This document shows positions 8,581 through 18,215 of a DNA stretch of 64,000 nucleotides, in pieces. Each line of letters begins with the position of its first letter. Position 1 is the stretch's first letter. Location: contig CAJXUK010000005.1 in NCBI GenBank assembly GCA_913061435.1, positions 1 to 64,000 on the forward strand, read 5' to 3'. Under the pieces are notes generated by a model. That model saw only the letters and a list, made by a program, of their open reading frames with translations, made no database searches and had not been told where the DNA came from. The position numbers and the translations under genes are program-made. The DNA is from an uncultured Thalassolituus sp. (lineage in GTDB: Bacteria > Pseudomonadota > Gammaproteobacteria > Pseudomonadales > Oceanobacteraceae).

Positions 8581-9909
8581 ATGTCTGATCTTTCAAATAC
8601 ACATAGCAGCTTTACCCAGCCAACTTGGCGCAACGCGTTGGCCGGTTTACAAATGCTATTTGTTGCTTTTGGCGCTCTGGTACTTATGCCGCTAATTACT
8701 GGCTTAGACCCCAGTGTTGCTTTATTTACAGCCGGTATTGGTACTATTTTGTTCCAGTTTATTACCAAGCAGCAAGTCCCTATTTTTTTAGCTTCGTCGT
8801 TTGTTTTTATCGCCCCGATTGCCTATTCGGTTCAAACTTGGGGCGTTGCTGCCGCCATGGGCTCTCTGTTTGTCACCGGTTTAGTGTATGTGGTTATCTC
8901 GTCTATTGTTGCCGTGCGCGGCGCAGGTTTTTTACATAAACTCATGCCACCGGTAGTTACTGGCCCAATCATTATGGTAATTGGCTTAGGTTTAGCTCCT
9001 ATTGCTGTCAATATGGCGATGGGTAAAGCAGGTGATGGTTCGGTTGAATTATTCCCTTACGCTGATTCGTTATTTGTTTCTATGTCGGCCCTAATCACAA
9101 CGCTTTTAGTCGCGACTCTAGGTAAAGGCATCTTTCGCTTACTGCCTATTATGTCGGGGGTTTTGGTTGGTTATATTATGGCGACGTTCATGGGTATGGT
9201 GAGCACTGAACAAGTATCAAATGCCAGCTGGTTTGCTGTGCCTAACTTTATTACTCCTGAGTTTAATATCGCTGCCATTTTATTCATGTTACCGGTAGCT
9301 ATTGCCCCTGCCATTGAGCACGTGGGTGATATTTTAGCGATCAGTAACGTAACAGGAAAAGACTACACTAAAAAACCAGGCCTTCATCGCACATTATTAG
9401 GTGATGGCTTGGCAACATCTTTGGCTTCTTTATTTGGTGGTCCACCTAATACGACCTATTCAGAAGTCACGGGTGCGGTCATGTTAACTAAGATGTTTAA
9501 CCCTCGAATTATGCTTTGGGCAGCAGCTTTTGCCATTGCATTAGCGTTTGTCGCCAAGTTTGGCATTGCTCTGCAAACTATTCCTACGCCAGTGATGGGC
9601 GGTATTTTAATTTTGTTATTTGGCTCTATCGCGGGTGTGGGGATGAATATCTTGGTTAAAGCACAAGTTGATTTAGCCGAACAGCGCAACCTAGTTATTG
9701 TTTCAACTACACTGGTTTTTGGTATCGGTGGTATGGCTATTGGTAACGCAGAATTCAGCCTAACCGGTATTAGCTTATGTGGCTTAGTAGCAATTACATT
9801 AAATGCGGTATTGCCGAAAACACAAGAGACGGAAGAAAACCTGTCTCAAGAAACCGCTATTGCAGCGGATCTTGTTGAGCACGCAAGAGAAGCAGAAAAA
9901 ACAAAATAG
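8581..9909 (+). CDS. uraA: Uracil permease (NCS2/NAT family)
   Basis: This 442-residue inner-membrane protein has about 12-14 hydrophobic helices. It shows the NAT family features: a paired-Glu region P-A-I-E-H-V-G-D-I in the middle, G-L-x3-x-x-x-G-G-P-P-N-T-T-Y-S-E, and a late P-x-P-V-M-G-G. It imports uracil with protons for Upp. AGGA sits 9 nt before the ATG. It forms an operon with upp and ends at a strong bidirectional terminator. The C-terminal 30 residues are hydrophilic and acidic. Confidence 0.92.
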   Translation: MSDLSNTHSSFTQPTWRNALAGLQMLFVAFGALVLMPLITGLDPSVALFTAGIGTILFQFITKQQVPIFLASSFVFIAPIAYSVQTWGVAAAMGSLFVTGLVYVVISSIVAVRGAGFLHKLMPPVVTGPIIMVIGLGLAPIAVNMAMGKAGDGSVELFPYADSLFVSMSALITTLLVATLGKGIFRLLPIMSGVLVGYIMATFMGMVSTEQVSNASWFAVPNFITPEFNIAAILFMLPVAIAPAIEHVGDILAISNVTGKDYTKKPGLHRTLLGDGLATSLASLFGGPPNTTYSEVTGAVMLTKMFNPRIMLWAAAFAIALAFVAKFGIALQTIPTPVMGGILILLFGSIAGVGMNILVKAQVDLAEQRNLVIVSTTLVFGIGGMAIGNAEFSLTGISLCGLVAITLNAVLPKTQETEENLSQETAIAADLVEHAREAEKTK

Positions 9910-9917
9910 CCTCAAAC

Positions 9918-9971
9918 AAAAAAAACCGCGTTATTTATCACTCACAACATGATAAATAACGCGGTTTTTTT
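9918..9971. terminator. Strong bidirectional terminator between uraA and the thioesterase gene
   Basis: A perfect 15-bp stem (9926-9940 with 9950-9964) has a 9-nt loop, flanked by an A-run on the left and a T-run on the right. It ends transcripts arriving from both directions. Confidence 0.92.
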
Positions 9972-9988
9972 GGTTTTGTAGCTAACCC

Positions 9989-10459
9989 TTAGCTAGCGTC
10001 TTTAATATCTTTTTCTAGATTCATCGTTGATTTACGACGTTTCTCGGCACTTACCCAGCGACTGCGCTGTTCATCGGTATTTAAAATAAGCTGTGGCACT
10101 TTCGTTGGTTTACCATGGTCGTCGACAGCAATCATAGTAAAGAAGCAAGTATTGGTGTGACGCACTGACTTGCCTTTTAAATCTTCGGCAATTACTTTAA
10201 TGCCAATTTCCATAGATGTGCGGCCAGTGTAGTTAACCGTGGCTAATAAAGTTACCAGCTCACCAATAAAAATGGGTTCACGAAATACCACGCGATCCAC
10301 CGACAACGTAACGCAATATTTACCGCTAAAACGCATACCACAAGTTAAAGCTGCTTTATCAAGCAACTTAAGCAATTCCCCACCGTGCATCTTTCCAGAA
10401 AAATTAGCCATTCCTGGGGACACTAGTTCTGTGAGTTCTGTTGTAACAATTTGAGGCAT
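9989..10459 (-). CDS. Acyl-CoA thioesterase, hotdog fold (YciA/BACH type)
   Basis: This 156-residue single hotdog domain has the active-site pattern F-S-G-x-M-H-G-G-E-L-L-K-L-L-D (His25, Asp34), then S-V-D-R-V-V-F-R-E-P-I and a T-S-M-E-I-G-I-x-V strand. Such enzymes hydrolyse acyl-CoAs in the cytoplasm to free acid and CoA; chain-length preference cannot be read from sequence. The start ATG at 10459 has a purine-rich SD (AAGAGA). It is downstream of djlA on the same strand with a 114-bp gap. Confidence 0.88.
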   Translation of the reverse strand: MPQIVTTELTELVSPGMANFSGKMHGGELLKLLDKAALTCGMRFSGKYCVTLSVDRVVFREPIFIGELVTLLATVNYTGRTSMEIGIKVIAEDLKGKSVRHTNTCFFTMIAVDDHGKPTKVPQLILNTDEQRSRWVSAEKRRKSTMNLEKDIKDAS

Positions 10460-10573
10460 AGCCGTCTCTTTTATGTTCTTTCTTTGGGAGTATCCTACAT
10501 AGAGTCATGCAGGGCGCGCATGATAACAGGTCTTAATTGTCTGGGCTATTGTCGAAATTTTGAACGAGTTTGG

Positions 10574-11425
10574 CTACTTTTTGCGGGCTTGCTGGATTTT
10601 ATCGTAAGCCGTCTGTATTTCTTGTGTTTTCTCTTTTGCCAATCTCATCATCTCGGCGGGCAAACCTTTGGCCACCAACTTATCGGGATGATGCTGGCTC
10701 ATAAGTTTACGATAAACCTGCTTTAACTCTTTGTTGCTAACATCTGGTTTTACGCCAAGCACAGCATAAGCCGTGGTTAATTCAGAATGCGTATTACCGC
10801 GAGTTTGAGAGTTTGACCCGCCGCTGCGTGATCGCCAGCCACCACTCATTGCGGCTTTTACCCGAGAATGTATGTATTCAAAGTGAAACGCAGAAATCCC
10901 CAAATCTCGACATAAACGATCAAATACTCGACGCTCTTCTAGGCTCAATTTACCATCACTATAAGCAACGCTTAGTTGTATTTCTAAAAACATCTGAGAC
11001 AAAGAAGCCTGCTTGGTGAGCGCTTCTTTTAACCGGCTTAAATCTGGTGCAAGATCAAAATATGGATCTTTACCTTCGGTGAAAAAATTAATGGCTTGTT
11101 GACGCATTTGTTCGTTCAAGCCCATTTGGGTCATAATATCCTGAGCGGTAGCAATTTCTTTATTGCTCACATGGCCATCGGCTTTAGCAATTCGCCCCAT
11201 AACTCGGAAGGTCGTTCGAAAAAACACCTGCTGTATCTGCATTTGCTGTTGAGTATTTTCGCCACCTAAACCTTTTTCAGAATTAGAAGCAGTCACACCT
11301 AACATATTGCGCTCGATAAACTGATCGAGTAAATGACCCGCAATCATGCCAATAACAATACCAAATGGACCACCACTAAAAAGCCCTAAAACTGCCCCGG
11401 TGATTTTTCCTAACCAAATTTTCAT
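10574..11425 (-). CDS. djlA: Co-chaperone DjlA
   Basis: This 283-residue protein has an N-terminal membrane segment rich in Gly (K-I-T-G-A-V-L-G-L-F-S-G-G-P-F-G), the transmembrane dimerisation signature of DjlA. A TerB-like helical domain follows (about 60-170) and then a C-terminal J domain with HPD at 246-248. It stimulates DnaK at the inner membrane. The ATG overlaps the murU stop by 4 nt (ATGA), so it is translationally coupled in an amgK-murU-djlA operon. Confidence 0.93.
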   Translation of the reverse strand: MKIWLGKITGAVLGLFSGGPFGIVIGMIAGHLLDQFIERNMLGVTASNSEKGLGGENTQQQMQIQQVFFRTTFRVMGRIAKADGHVSNKEIATAQDIMTQMGLNEQMRQQAINFFTEGKDPYFDLAPDLSRLKEALTKQASLSQMFLEIQLSVAYSDGKLSLEERRVFDRLCRDLGISAFHFEYIHSRVKAAMSGGWRSRSGGSNSQTRGNTHSELTTAYAVLGVKPDVSNKELKQVYRKLMSQHHPDKLVAKGLPAEMMRLAKEKTQEIQTAYDKIQQARKK

Positions 11426-12189
11426 GCACCCAACCTATTCCTATCCGCTTCACTGTCTGTGTGCGTGCGTAATATATATTCTGACACGCACTTTAAGCGT
11501 TCAGGTGTACCAACATCAACCCAATGCCCAGAAAAAACTTCACCACTTGCGAGATTACTTGCCATTGCTTTGCGCAATAAAGGGGCCAGTGGAAAGGCTT
11601 GGTTATGGTGACTAGGCGCAATATCATTAAACAAAGCCGGTTTTATTAAACTAACACCGCTAAAGGTAAGTGCTTGCTGAGCCTTTGCCTCATTCAAAAC
11701 AGTGGATTTATCAACCACCGCTGCAAAGGGTAAGTGGGTGTTTAATAAAACAAAATCACCACAGGGGTTGTGCTCCGGGTTTGGCACCAGCCATAAATGG
11801 CATAATCCTTTGACATCGTTTGGCAAAGTTAATTTTTCCCATTCCAGCCAAACGTCTCCGTTGACTAATAAAAAAGGCTGCTGCGGATCTTCATTAGCGG
11901 TTAACAAAGGCAAGGCTTGTAATATTCCACCACCCGTCTCTAACGGTGTTTTTTCTGGCGAATATTGAATACAACAACCCCATTGCGATCCATCACCTAA
12001 AGCCTGTTCTATCATTTGGCCTAAATAAGCATGATTAATAATAATCTCGGTAATTCCCAAGGCAACCAACTGTTCAATGTGATGCACAATTAACGGTTTA
12101 CCAGCGACCAAAAGTAAGGGCTTAGGGCAGTTGTCGGTTAATGGTCGCATTCGGCTGCCAAGGCCCGCAGCCAGTATCATTGCTTTCAC
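11422..12189 (-). CDS. murU: N-acetylmuramate-1-phosphate uridylyltransferase MurU
   Basis: This 255-residue nucleotidyltransferase has the signature A-A-G-L-G-S-R-M-R-P-L-T-x4-P-K-P-L (7-25) and a metal-binding N-G-D-V-W near residue 110. With AmgK it converts MurNAc/GlcNAc salvaged from peptidoglycan to UDP-MurNAc, bypassing de novo synthesis and so fosfomycin. The gene is 27 bp downstream of amgK and overlaps djlA. The assignment relies on this pairing, since the fold alone would also fit glucose-1-phosphate thymidylyltransferases. Confidence 0.9.
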   Translation of the reverse strand: MKAMILAAGLGSRMRPLTDNCPKPLLLVAGKPLIVHHIEQLVALGITEIIINHAYLGQMIEQALGDGSQWGCCIQYSPEKTPLETGGGILQALPLLTANEDPQQPFLLVNGDVWLEWEKLTLPNDVKGLCHLWLVPNPEHNPCGDFVLLNTHLPFAAVVDKSTVLNEAKAQQALTFSGVSLIKPALFNDIAPSHHNQAFPLAPLLRKAMASNLASGEVFSGHWVDVGTPERLKCVSEYILRTHTDSEADRNRLGA

Positions 12190-12216
12190 GTTGTTATCTT
12201 CTTATTCAATAATCAA

Positions 12217-13290
12217 TTAGGCCGTTTGTTGTTGCAGCGCAGGTAAAAAGCGCTGCTGCAACCAATCGGCAAAAACAGAAAATTCAGGGTATTCTGGGTT
12301 GTGCGAGTAAAGCTTTGCTGTTTTTAATAAATAACCACAGGTTCTTGGTAGATCATTTAGATAGCCGTGTTTGTTATCGCGAATACTCAGGCGTGCAAAG
12401 ATACCCGCTGCTTTTAAGTGTCGTTGCATCCCCATTAGATCAAAATCACGCACGAGCTGTGCTTTTTTCTCGGCCGAGCTCTCACCATCAACATCTTTAA
12501 AAACATCAGAACTCGAAGCAAAATACTCCAACCAGGCCAAAACTTGTGGACGAGGCCATTCGATATAGCAGTCTTTTAACAATGACACTAAATCATAAGT
12601 ATAAGCACCCCAAACAGCATCTTGAAAATCAATGATACCTATTTGGTTATGCAAAGTAGTGCGCCTATCGCCAGTGCAAACCATTAAATTACGTGAGTGA
12701 TAATCACGGTGTACCATCACTTGCGGCTGGGCTAATGCACTCTTGGCCAGTGTTTCAAATACGTTAGCAAGCATGGTTTTTTCTGTATCTGTTAAAATTA
12801 ACGATAAATGCTGCTCGCAAAGCCAGTTTTGAAATAAAGCCATTTCTTGGTCGAGTAATGCTCGGTCGTATTGAGGAATATTGTCTGTTCGAGGTAACTG
12901 CTGCAATGACAGCAGAGCATCAATCGCGGCTCTGTATAATTCATCAGCCGTATTATCATTCAATTCTGGATACAACAGAGTGTCGCCAAAATCTTCCAGC
13001 AGCATAAACCCGCGCGCTTCATCAAATGCTAAAACTGTAGGAACTTTTACCCCTGCCGCTGACCAAACTTTAGATACCTCGACAAATTGACAGCTATTTT
13101 CATGCTCTGGTGGCGCATCCACCGCAATCCAGCTATTTTCAACTCCATTTTCAGTAAAAATGATGCGAAAATATCGTCTAAAACTAGCATCACCCGATAC
13201 GGTAATCATTTCAGCAGGTATACTGTGTCGATAAAGTTGCTCGATCTGATCGGCGGCCCATTGGCTTAAAGTGTCCTGACGCTGATCCAT
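12217..13290 (-). CDS. amgK: N-acetylmuramate/N-acetylglucosamine kinase AmgK
   Basis: This 357-residue aminoglycoside-phosphotransferase-fold kinase has S-G-D-A-S-F-R-R-Y-F-R near the N-terminus, the catalytic H-R-D-Y-H-S-R-N loop (194-201) and I-D-F-Q-D-A (220-225). AmgK phosphorylates the anomeric carbon of MurNAc and GlcNAc for cell-wall recycling. It is the first gene of the minus-strand operon amgK-murU-djlA and diverges from lptD across 88 bp, the same arrangement as in Pseudomonas. Confidence 0.92.
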   Translation of the reverse strand: MDQRQDTLSQWAADQIEQLYRHSIPAEMITVSGDASFRRYFRIIFTENGVENSWIAVDAPPEHENSCQFVEVSKVWSAAGVKVPTVLAFDEARGFMLLEDFGDTLLYPELNDNTADELYRAAIDALLSLQQLPRTDNIPQYDRALLDQEMALFQNWLCEQHLSLILTDTEKTMLANVFETLAKSALAQPQVMVHRDYHSRNLMVCTGDRRTTLHNQIGIIDFQDAVWGAYTYDLVSLLKDCYIEWPRPQVLAWLEYFASSSDVFKDVDGESSAEKKAQLVRDFDLMGMQRHLKAAGIFARLSIRDNKHGYLNDLPRTCGYLLKTAKLYSHNPEYPEFSVFADWLQQRFLPALQQQTA

Positions 13291-13378
13291 ACTGGCCTCT
13301 TGATGTGAGTTAGTCAGAAAAATTTAGTAATTATTTACGCACAATAGCATAAGGATCGATCGGATTCCCCGATTTAAC

Positions 13379-15832
13379 ATGAACAAAGTATTTTCCCTGT
13401 TAATTGCAATTATCAGCTTATTTTCGTTTCAAATTGCAAGCGCAGATGAAGCAGCCTCAAGTTATGCCTTTAAGCCCTTATCTTGGTATCCATTAGAGGA
13501 CTTAACCACTGCAGAAAAAGCAACCTTGCCACAATTTTGTTCCGGCAAATACCGTCCAGTCGCCACTCAGATACGTGGCGATGACAACCTTGTGGTGCAA
13601 GCAAACGAATCCACAGCTTCAATTACAGGAGAGGCGGTATTTAAAGGTAATGTAGAATTCTCTCAGTTAGACCGCCGTATTTTTAGCGACCATGCAACAT
13701 GGTCTCAGGACAATCGCAGCGCTAGCTTTAGCGGTAATGTCAATATGCTAACGCCTAACTTAGTGATGTCGGGCGAAAGCGCCTTAATCAATAACAACCC
13801 CAATCCCGAACTCCAAACGGCAACATTATCTAATAGCATTTACGCCATTCCTGGCAGTCATGTTCGTGGCACTGCAGGCAGTATCGATAGCCAAGGTGAA
13901 TTTATTATTCAACTGTCGGACGCAACCTACACTTTTTGCGAGCCAGGCAGCAATGACTGGGATTTAAAAGCCAGCGAAATTCATCTCGATAGAGAAACCG
14001 GTATTGGCAGCGCTTGGCACACCCGCCTGCGAATTAAAGAAATACCCATTTTGTATTTTCCATACTACCGTTTCCCAATTGATGATCGCCGCATGACAGG
14101 GTTTCTTGACCCAACATTTAGTATTAATGGTGAAGTGCAAGCCAGTGAAATGTCGATTCCATTTTATATCAACCTTCATCCGCAAGCCGATGCTACCATC
14201 ACCCCAAAAGAAATTTTAGACCATGGCCTGTTGTGGCAGTTTCAGTTACGTCAGCTCACTAGTTTGTTCGGTGAAGGTGAATTCAATTACGGTATTTTAA
14301 AAGGTGATCGCAGTTATTTACAGGATCAAACCGAAGCCGATGGCATTACTCCCTTAGATACAGATCGAGAAGATCGCTGGTTAGTTAATTTTCAGCAACG
14401 CGGTGAAATCAACCAGTACTGGCGTCATCGCTGGGTTTATAACCGTTTAAGCGACAACGATTATCTAAACGATATGAGCCCTAGCCTCGCGATTAATCGC
14501 GAAACCCACATGCCAACTCGCGGTGAGATTTACTTCGATAAAAACGCTTGGCATTTTGATATTACCGGCGAAAGCTATCAAACAGTAGATGATACCATTA
14601 CCCAAGCTTCACGACCCTACCAGCGCGTGCCGCAACTAAACCTCACCTACAAACCCGAATCTTTTTCTGGATTATCAGGTAGCTTTATTACTCAAGCCAC
14701 GCGTTTTCAGCGTGATAACGAAGAATTAACCGGCATAAATGCAATTAACGGTAATCGTTTTGTTTTTGACACCGCTGTTAGCTACACCTTTGAATGGCCT
14801 TTTGCTTTTATTACTCCAAAGGCAGAATACAAGGTGCGCCAATATCAGTTAGACGATATTGAGCAAGGGCTAGTTGATGATGGCTTAGATGAAAACCCAA
14901 TCATTAGTGTGCCTAAATTCAGTTTAGATGCTGGTTTATTTTTTGAACGTGACGCCTTCAATAATCAATTTTTACAAACACTTGAGCCACGCATACTGCA
15001 CTTAAAAGTACCGTATGTAGACCAAAGCGATATTCCTAATTTTGATAGCAGCGAACTCACTTTCAACGCTAATCAACTGTTTCGAGATTATCGTTTTAAC
15101 GGCAACGACCGCATTGGTGACACACACCAAACTACCGTGGGTATTACAACCCGCTTTATTAGCGACAGCAGCGGCATAGAAAAATTCAACGCTAGCATTG
15201 GCCAAATTTATTATCATCAAGACCGCCAAGTAAAATTAACCAGCGTGAGTACAAATGAAAAAGATCAGCGTTCAAACTCGTCTACTATTGTCGAAAGTAC
15301 TTGGAACCCATTTGATCAGTGGCGCTTATACAGCATGATTGAATGGGGCAAAGGCCCAAAAATTGAAGGCGAAGACTTTAACGATGAAATCCTACAAAAA
15401 CAGTTCAGCATTGAGTACAACGATAATTTAAATCACATGGCCAATATTGGTTTGCGTGAGAATAAAAGTGAAAAAGTTCGTCAGCTAGATATCGGAGTAT
15501 TTTGGGCACTTAATGATTCTTGGGCGTTAATAGGTAGTCGCAAAAAAGATTTATGGAATTATGAAAGTGATGAACTGAAACCCGTCGACCCGGTCATAGA
15601 AGCATTGGCGGGCTTTGAATATCAAAGTTGCTGCTGGCGTTTACAATTTTTATATCAAGAACAATCGAAACGCATCACCGACCAAGATGCTAATACCGAC
15701 AAGCAATACGGCTGGTTGTTACGCATTGAGTTAAAAGGTTTATCCAGCTTTGGGTCAAACCCTGATGATATTATGAACCAATCGATTCGCGGCTATTCAT
15801 CGCGCCGTTATTTTGATTTTGAAAGCTATTGA
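13379..15832 (+). CDS. lptD: LPS-assembly protein LptD
   Basis: The outer-membrane LptD inserts LPS into the outer leaflet together with LptE. It is 817 residues, with a signal peptide cleaved after about Ala21, an N-terminal OstA/LptA-like beta-jellyroll (about 60-210) and a ~26-strand barrel. The four cysteines of the family are present: Cys54, Cys187 and the adjacent pair 751-752, which form the interdomain disulfides. The SD before ATG 13379 is poor (AAGGA is ~25 nt away, before a small ATCGG/CCGAT dyad), but no better start exists. It leads the lptD-surA-pdxA-rsmA-apaG-apaH-glpE cluster. Confidence 0.95.
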   Translation: MNKVFSLLIAIISLFSFQIASADEAASSYAFKPLSWYPLEDLTTAEKATLPQFCSGKYRPVATQIRGDDNLVVQANESTASITGEAVFKGNVEFSQLDRRIFSDHATWSQDNRSASFSGNVNMLTPNLVMSGESALINNNPNPELQTATLSNSIYAIPGSHVRGTAGSIDSQGEFIIQLSDATYTFCEPGSNDWDLKASEIHLDRETGIGSAWHTRLRIKEIPILYFPYYRFPIDDRRMTGFLDPTFSINGEVQASEMSIPFYINLHPQADATITPKEILDHGLLWQFQLRQLTSLFGEGEFNYGILKGDRSYLQDQTEADGITPLDTDREDRWLVNFQQRGEINQYWRHRWVYNRLSDNDYLNDMSPSLAINRETHMPTRGEIYFDKNAWHFDITGESYQTVDDTITQASRPYQRVPQLNLTYKPESFSGLSGSFITQATRFQRDNEELTGINAINGNRFVFDTAVSYTFEWPFAFITPKAEYKVRQYQLDDIEQGLVDDGLDENPIISVPKFSLDAGLFFERDAFNNQFLQTLEPRILHLKVPYVDQSDIPNFDSSELTFNANQLFRDYRFNGNDRIGDTHQTTVGITTRFISDSSGIEKFNASIGQIYYHQDRQVKLTSVSTNEKDQRSNSSTIVESTWNPFDQWRLYSMIEWGKGPKIEGEDFNDEILQKQFSIEYNDNLNHMANIGLRENKSEKVRQLDIGVFWALNDSWALIGSRKKDLWNYESDELKPVDPVIEALAGFEYQSCCWRLQFLYQEQSKRITDQDANTDKQYGWLLRIELKGLSSFGSNPDDIMNQSIRGYSSRRYFDFESY

Positions 15833-15868
15833 TTTAAAGCACACAAGAAAACAAGGATTTAGATTGTC

Positions 15869-17143
15869 ATGAAAAAAGCATTATTACTGGGTCTAGCCAC
15901 ACTTTGCACCGCCTTACAGTTGCAGGCTGCCCCAACAGAGCTTGATCGCGTTGTCGCGATTGTTGACGACAGCATTATTATGCAAAGTGAACTGGATGCC
16001 AGAATGGATTCAGTAAAGCGTCAGATGGGTGGCCAAATCCCACCGGATAGCCTGCTAGCACCGCAAGTACTAGAACGTCTTATTTTAGAAAACATACAAC
16101 TACAAATGGCTGAACGCGGCGGCGTGCAAGTCACTGAACAACAGCTTAACGATACGGTTAAACGCATCGCTCAACAAAACGGCATGACCATTGCGCAGTT
16201 TAGCCAAGCCTTAGAAAAAGACGGTTTATCTTACCGAGAAGCTATCGAACAAATTAGAACCGAAATGATTATTAGCCGAGTGCAAAAATTTCAGGTCAGT
16301 AATCGTGTGCAAATATCACAACAAGACATTGATTATTTCCTTGCTTCTAAAGCAGGCGAAATGGCAACAGAAGAAGAATATCGTTTAAGCCATATTTTGG
16401 TTTCTATTCCTAGCCAAGCGACATCAACAGAAATAAAACGCGCCCGTGACAAAGCCAATAAAATTGTTGCTGAAATCAATACAGGTAAAAACTTTCAACA
16501 ACAAGCTATGGCTAATTCTGATGGCCGCAACGCCCTTAAAGGTGGTGATCTTGGCTGGCGTAAGCAGGCACAGCTGCCGTCAATATTCTCAGACGCGGTC
16601 GATCAATTAGAAGTTGGAGAAGTATCTCGCCCTATTAAAAGTGCAAGTGGTTTTCACATCATAGAAATTACTGAACAACGCGGCGGCTCTACCATGATGG
16701 TGCTCCAAAACAAGGTACGCCACATATTAGTTATGCCCAATGAAATTCGCTCTGATAAAGATTCAGAAGCACGTATTAATCAAGTGTATAAAAAGATTGA
16801 TAACGGCGAAGATTTTGCCGAGTTAGCCAAAGAATACAGTGATGATCCTGGCAGTGCGGTGAGTGGCGGCGACTTAGGCTGGGTAAACCCAGGAGACATG
16901 GTACCCGCATTTGACCGTATTATGGGTGAAATCGAACCGGGTATTGTCAGCAAACCATTTAAAAGTCAGTTTGGTTGGCACATCTTGCAAGTTCAAGAGC
17001 GCAAAGAAACCGACTTAGGCGAACAAGTGCAAAGAAACCAAATTCGTCAAATGCTTCAGGCACGCCAATTTGAAGAAGAACTGCCCATTTGGTTACGCAA
17101 AATTCGGGTTGAAGCCTACGTCGACATTAAAGAGAATAGCTAG
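15869..17143 (+). CDS. surA: Periplasmic chaperone/prolyl isomerase SurA
   Basis: This 424-residue protein has a signal peptide ending near Q-L-Q-A (residue 20), an N-terminal SurA chaperone domain, and two parvulin domains. Each has the R-L/H-x-H/R-I-L-V start (about 175 and 283) and an F-G/S-G-F-H/W-H-I end. It escorts outer-membrane proteins, including LptD, to the BAM complex. AAGGA precedes the start. It is 36 bp after lptD, in a classical operon. Confidence 0.95.
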   Translation: MKKALLLGLATLCTALQLQAAPTELDRVVAIVDDSIIMQSELDARMDSVKRQMGGQIPPDSLLAPQVLERLILENIQLQMAERGGVQVTEQQLNDTVKRIAQQNGMTIAQFSQALEKDGLSYREAIEQIRTEMIISRVQKFQVSNRVQISQQDIDYFLASKAGEMATEEEYRLSHILVSIPSQATSTEIKRARDKANKIVAEINTGKNFQQQAMANSDGRNALKGGDLGWRKQAQLPSIFSDAVDQLEVGEVSRPIKSASGFHIIEITEQRGGSTMMVLQNKVRHILVMPNEIRSDKDSEARINQVYKKIDNGEDFAELAKEYSDDPGSAVSGGDLGWVNPGDMVPAFDRIMGEIEPGIVSKPFKSQFGWHILQVQERKETDLGEQVQRNQIRQMLQARQFEEELPIWLRKIRVEAYVDIKENS

Positions 17144-17167
17144 CGCTACAAGATAGAGAGACAAACC

Positions 17168-18175
17168 ATGACCATTCCAATTCTTGCCATCACTGCTGGC
17201 GAACCTGCGGGTATCGGCCCTGATTTATGTGTGCAAATCGCCCAGCAGAATTGGGATTATCAAATTGTTGTGGTAGCAGATAAACAGTTACTGCTCGACC
17301 GCGCCAAACAATTGAAATTACCACTCACGGTAATCGATTTTGATGCGGATAAAAAACAAGCGCACAGTCAAGGCCAGCTATTCGTTAAACATGTAGCGTT
17401 AGCTACTAGCTGTAATGCGGGCGAATTAAATACAAGCAACGGCCCTTATGTGCTTAAAACTTTAGACATAGCCACCCAAGGTTGTTTAGATGGCGAATGG
17501 GATGCCATGGTAACCGCACCCTTGCATAAAGGTGTTATTAACGATTCTGCCGATATCGCAACCGGCTCGTTTACTGGTCACACTGAATATTTGCGTGATT
17601 TTTGTGGTTGCGATGAAGTCGTGATGATGCTGGCAACCGAAGATTTACGCGTGGCATTAGTCACTACTCACCTACCTTTGCGTGAAGTTGCCGACGCTAT
17701 TACAGCAGACCGCATTAGCCGCGTAGCGCGCATTTTAGACCATGACTTAAAGCACTTTTTTGGTATACAAAATCCACGCGTGCTGGTCGCCGGTTTAAAC
17801 CCCCATGCCGGTGAAGGTGGCCATTTAGGAATGGAAGAAATCGATATTATTGAGCCCACTTTAAAGGCGCTCAACGCAGAAGGCTTACACTTGGTTGGCC
17901 CATTACCCGCCGACACACTTTACACCCCAAAGCATTTAGAACACGCTGATGCGACTTTAGCCATGTACCACGACCAAGGTTTGCCAGTGCTAAAATTTCA
18001 CGGATTTGGTAGAGCCGCTAACATTACTTTAGGACTGCCGATTGTGCGAACATCGGTAGATCATGGCACTGCATTAGATTTAGCCGGTAAAGGAACCGCG
18101 GATGCTGGCAGTTTAGAAACGGCATTAAAAGTCGCTGCACAAATGGCTCTGGCGGCAAAAAAATTAAATGCTTAA
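17168..18175 (+). CDS. pdxA: 4-hydroxythreonine-4-phosphate dehydrogenase PdxA
   Basis: This 335-residue enzyme oxidises 4-phosphohydroxy-L-threonine in the DXP-dependent pyridoxal phosphate pathway. The N-terminal [11 protein letters not shown], the S-F-T-G-H-T-E-Y-L metal/substrate His (about residue 138), the N-P-H-A-G-E-G-G region and the Y-H-D-Q-G-L motif are visible. Length is normal. It is 24 bp after surA, continuing the operon. Confidence 0.95.
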   Translation: MTIPILAITAGEPAGIGPDLCVQIAQQNWDYQIVVVADKQLLLDRAKQLKLPLTVIDFDADKKQAHSQGQLFVKHVALATSCNAGELNTSNGPYVLKTLDIATQGCLDGEWDAMVTAPLHKGVINDSADIATGSFTGHTEYLRDFCGCDEVVMMLATEDLRVALVTTHLPLREVADAITADRISRVARILDHDLKHFFGIQNPRVLVAGLNPHAGEGGHLGMEEIDIIEPTLKALNAEGLHLVGPLPADTLYTPKHLEHADATLAMYHDQGLPVLKFHGFGRAANITLGLPIVRTSVDHGTALDLAGKGTADAGSLETALKVAAQMALAAKKLNA

Positions 18176-18215
18176 TCGCAACATCAAAAGAATTAATGAG
18201 TGAAAAAGACACAAC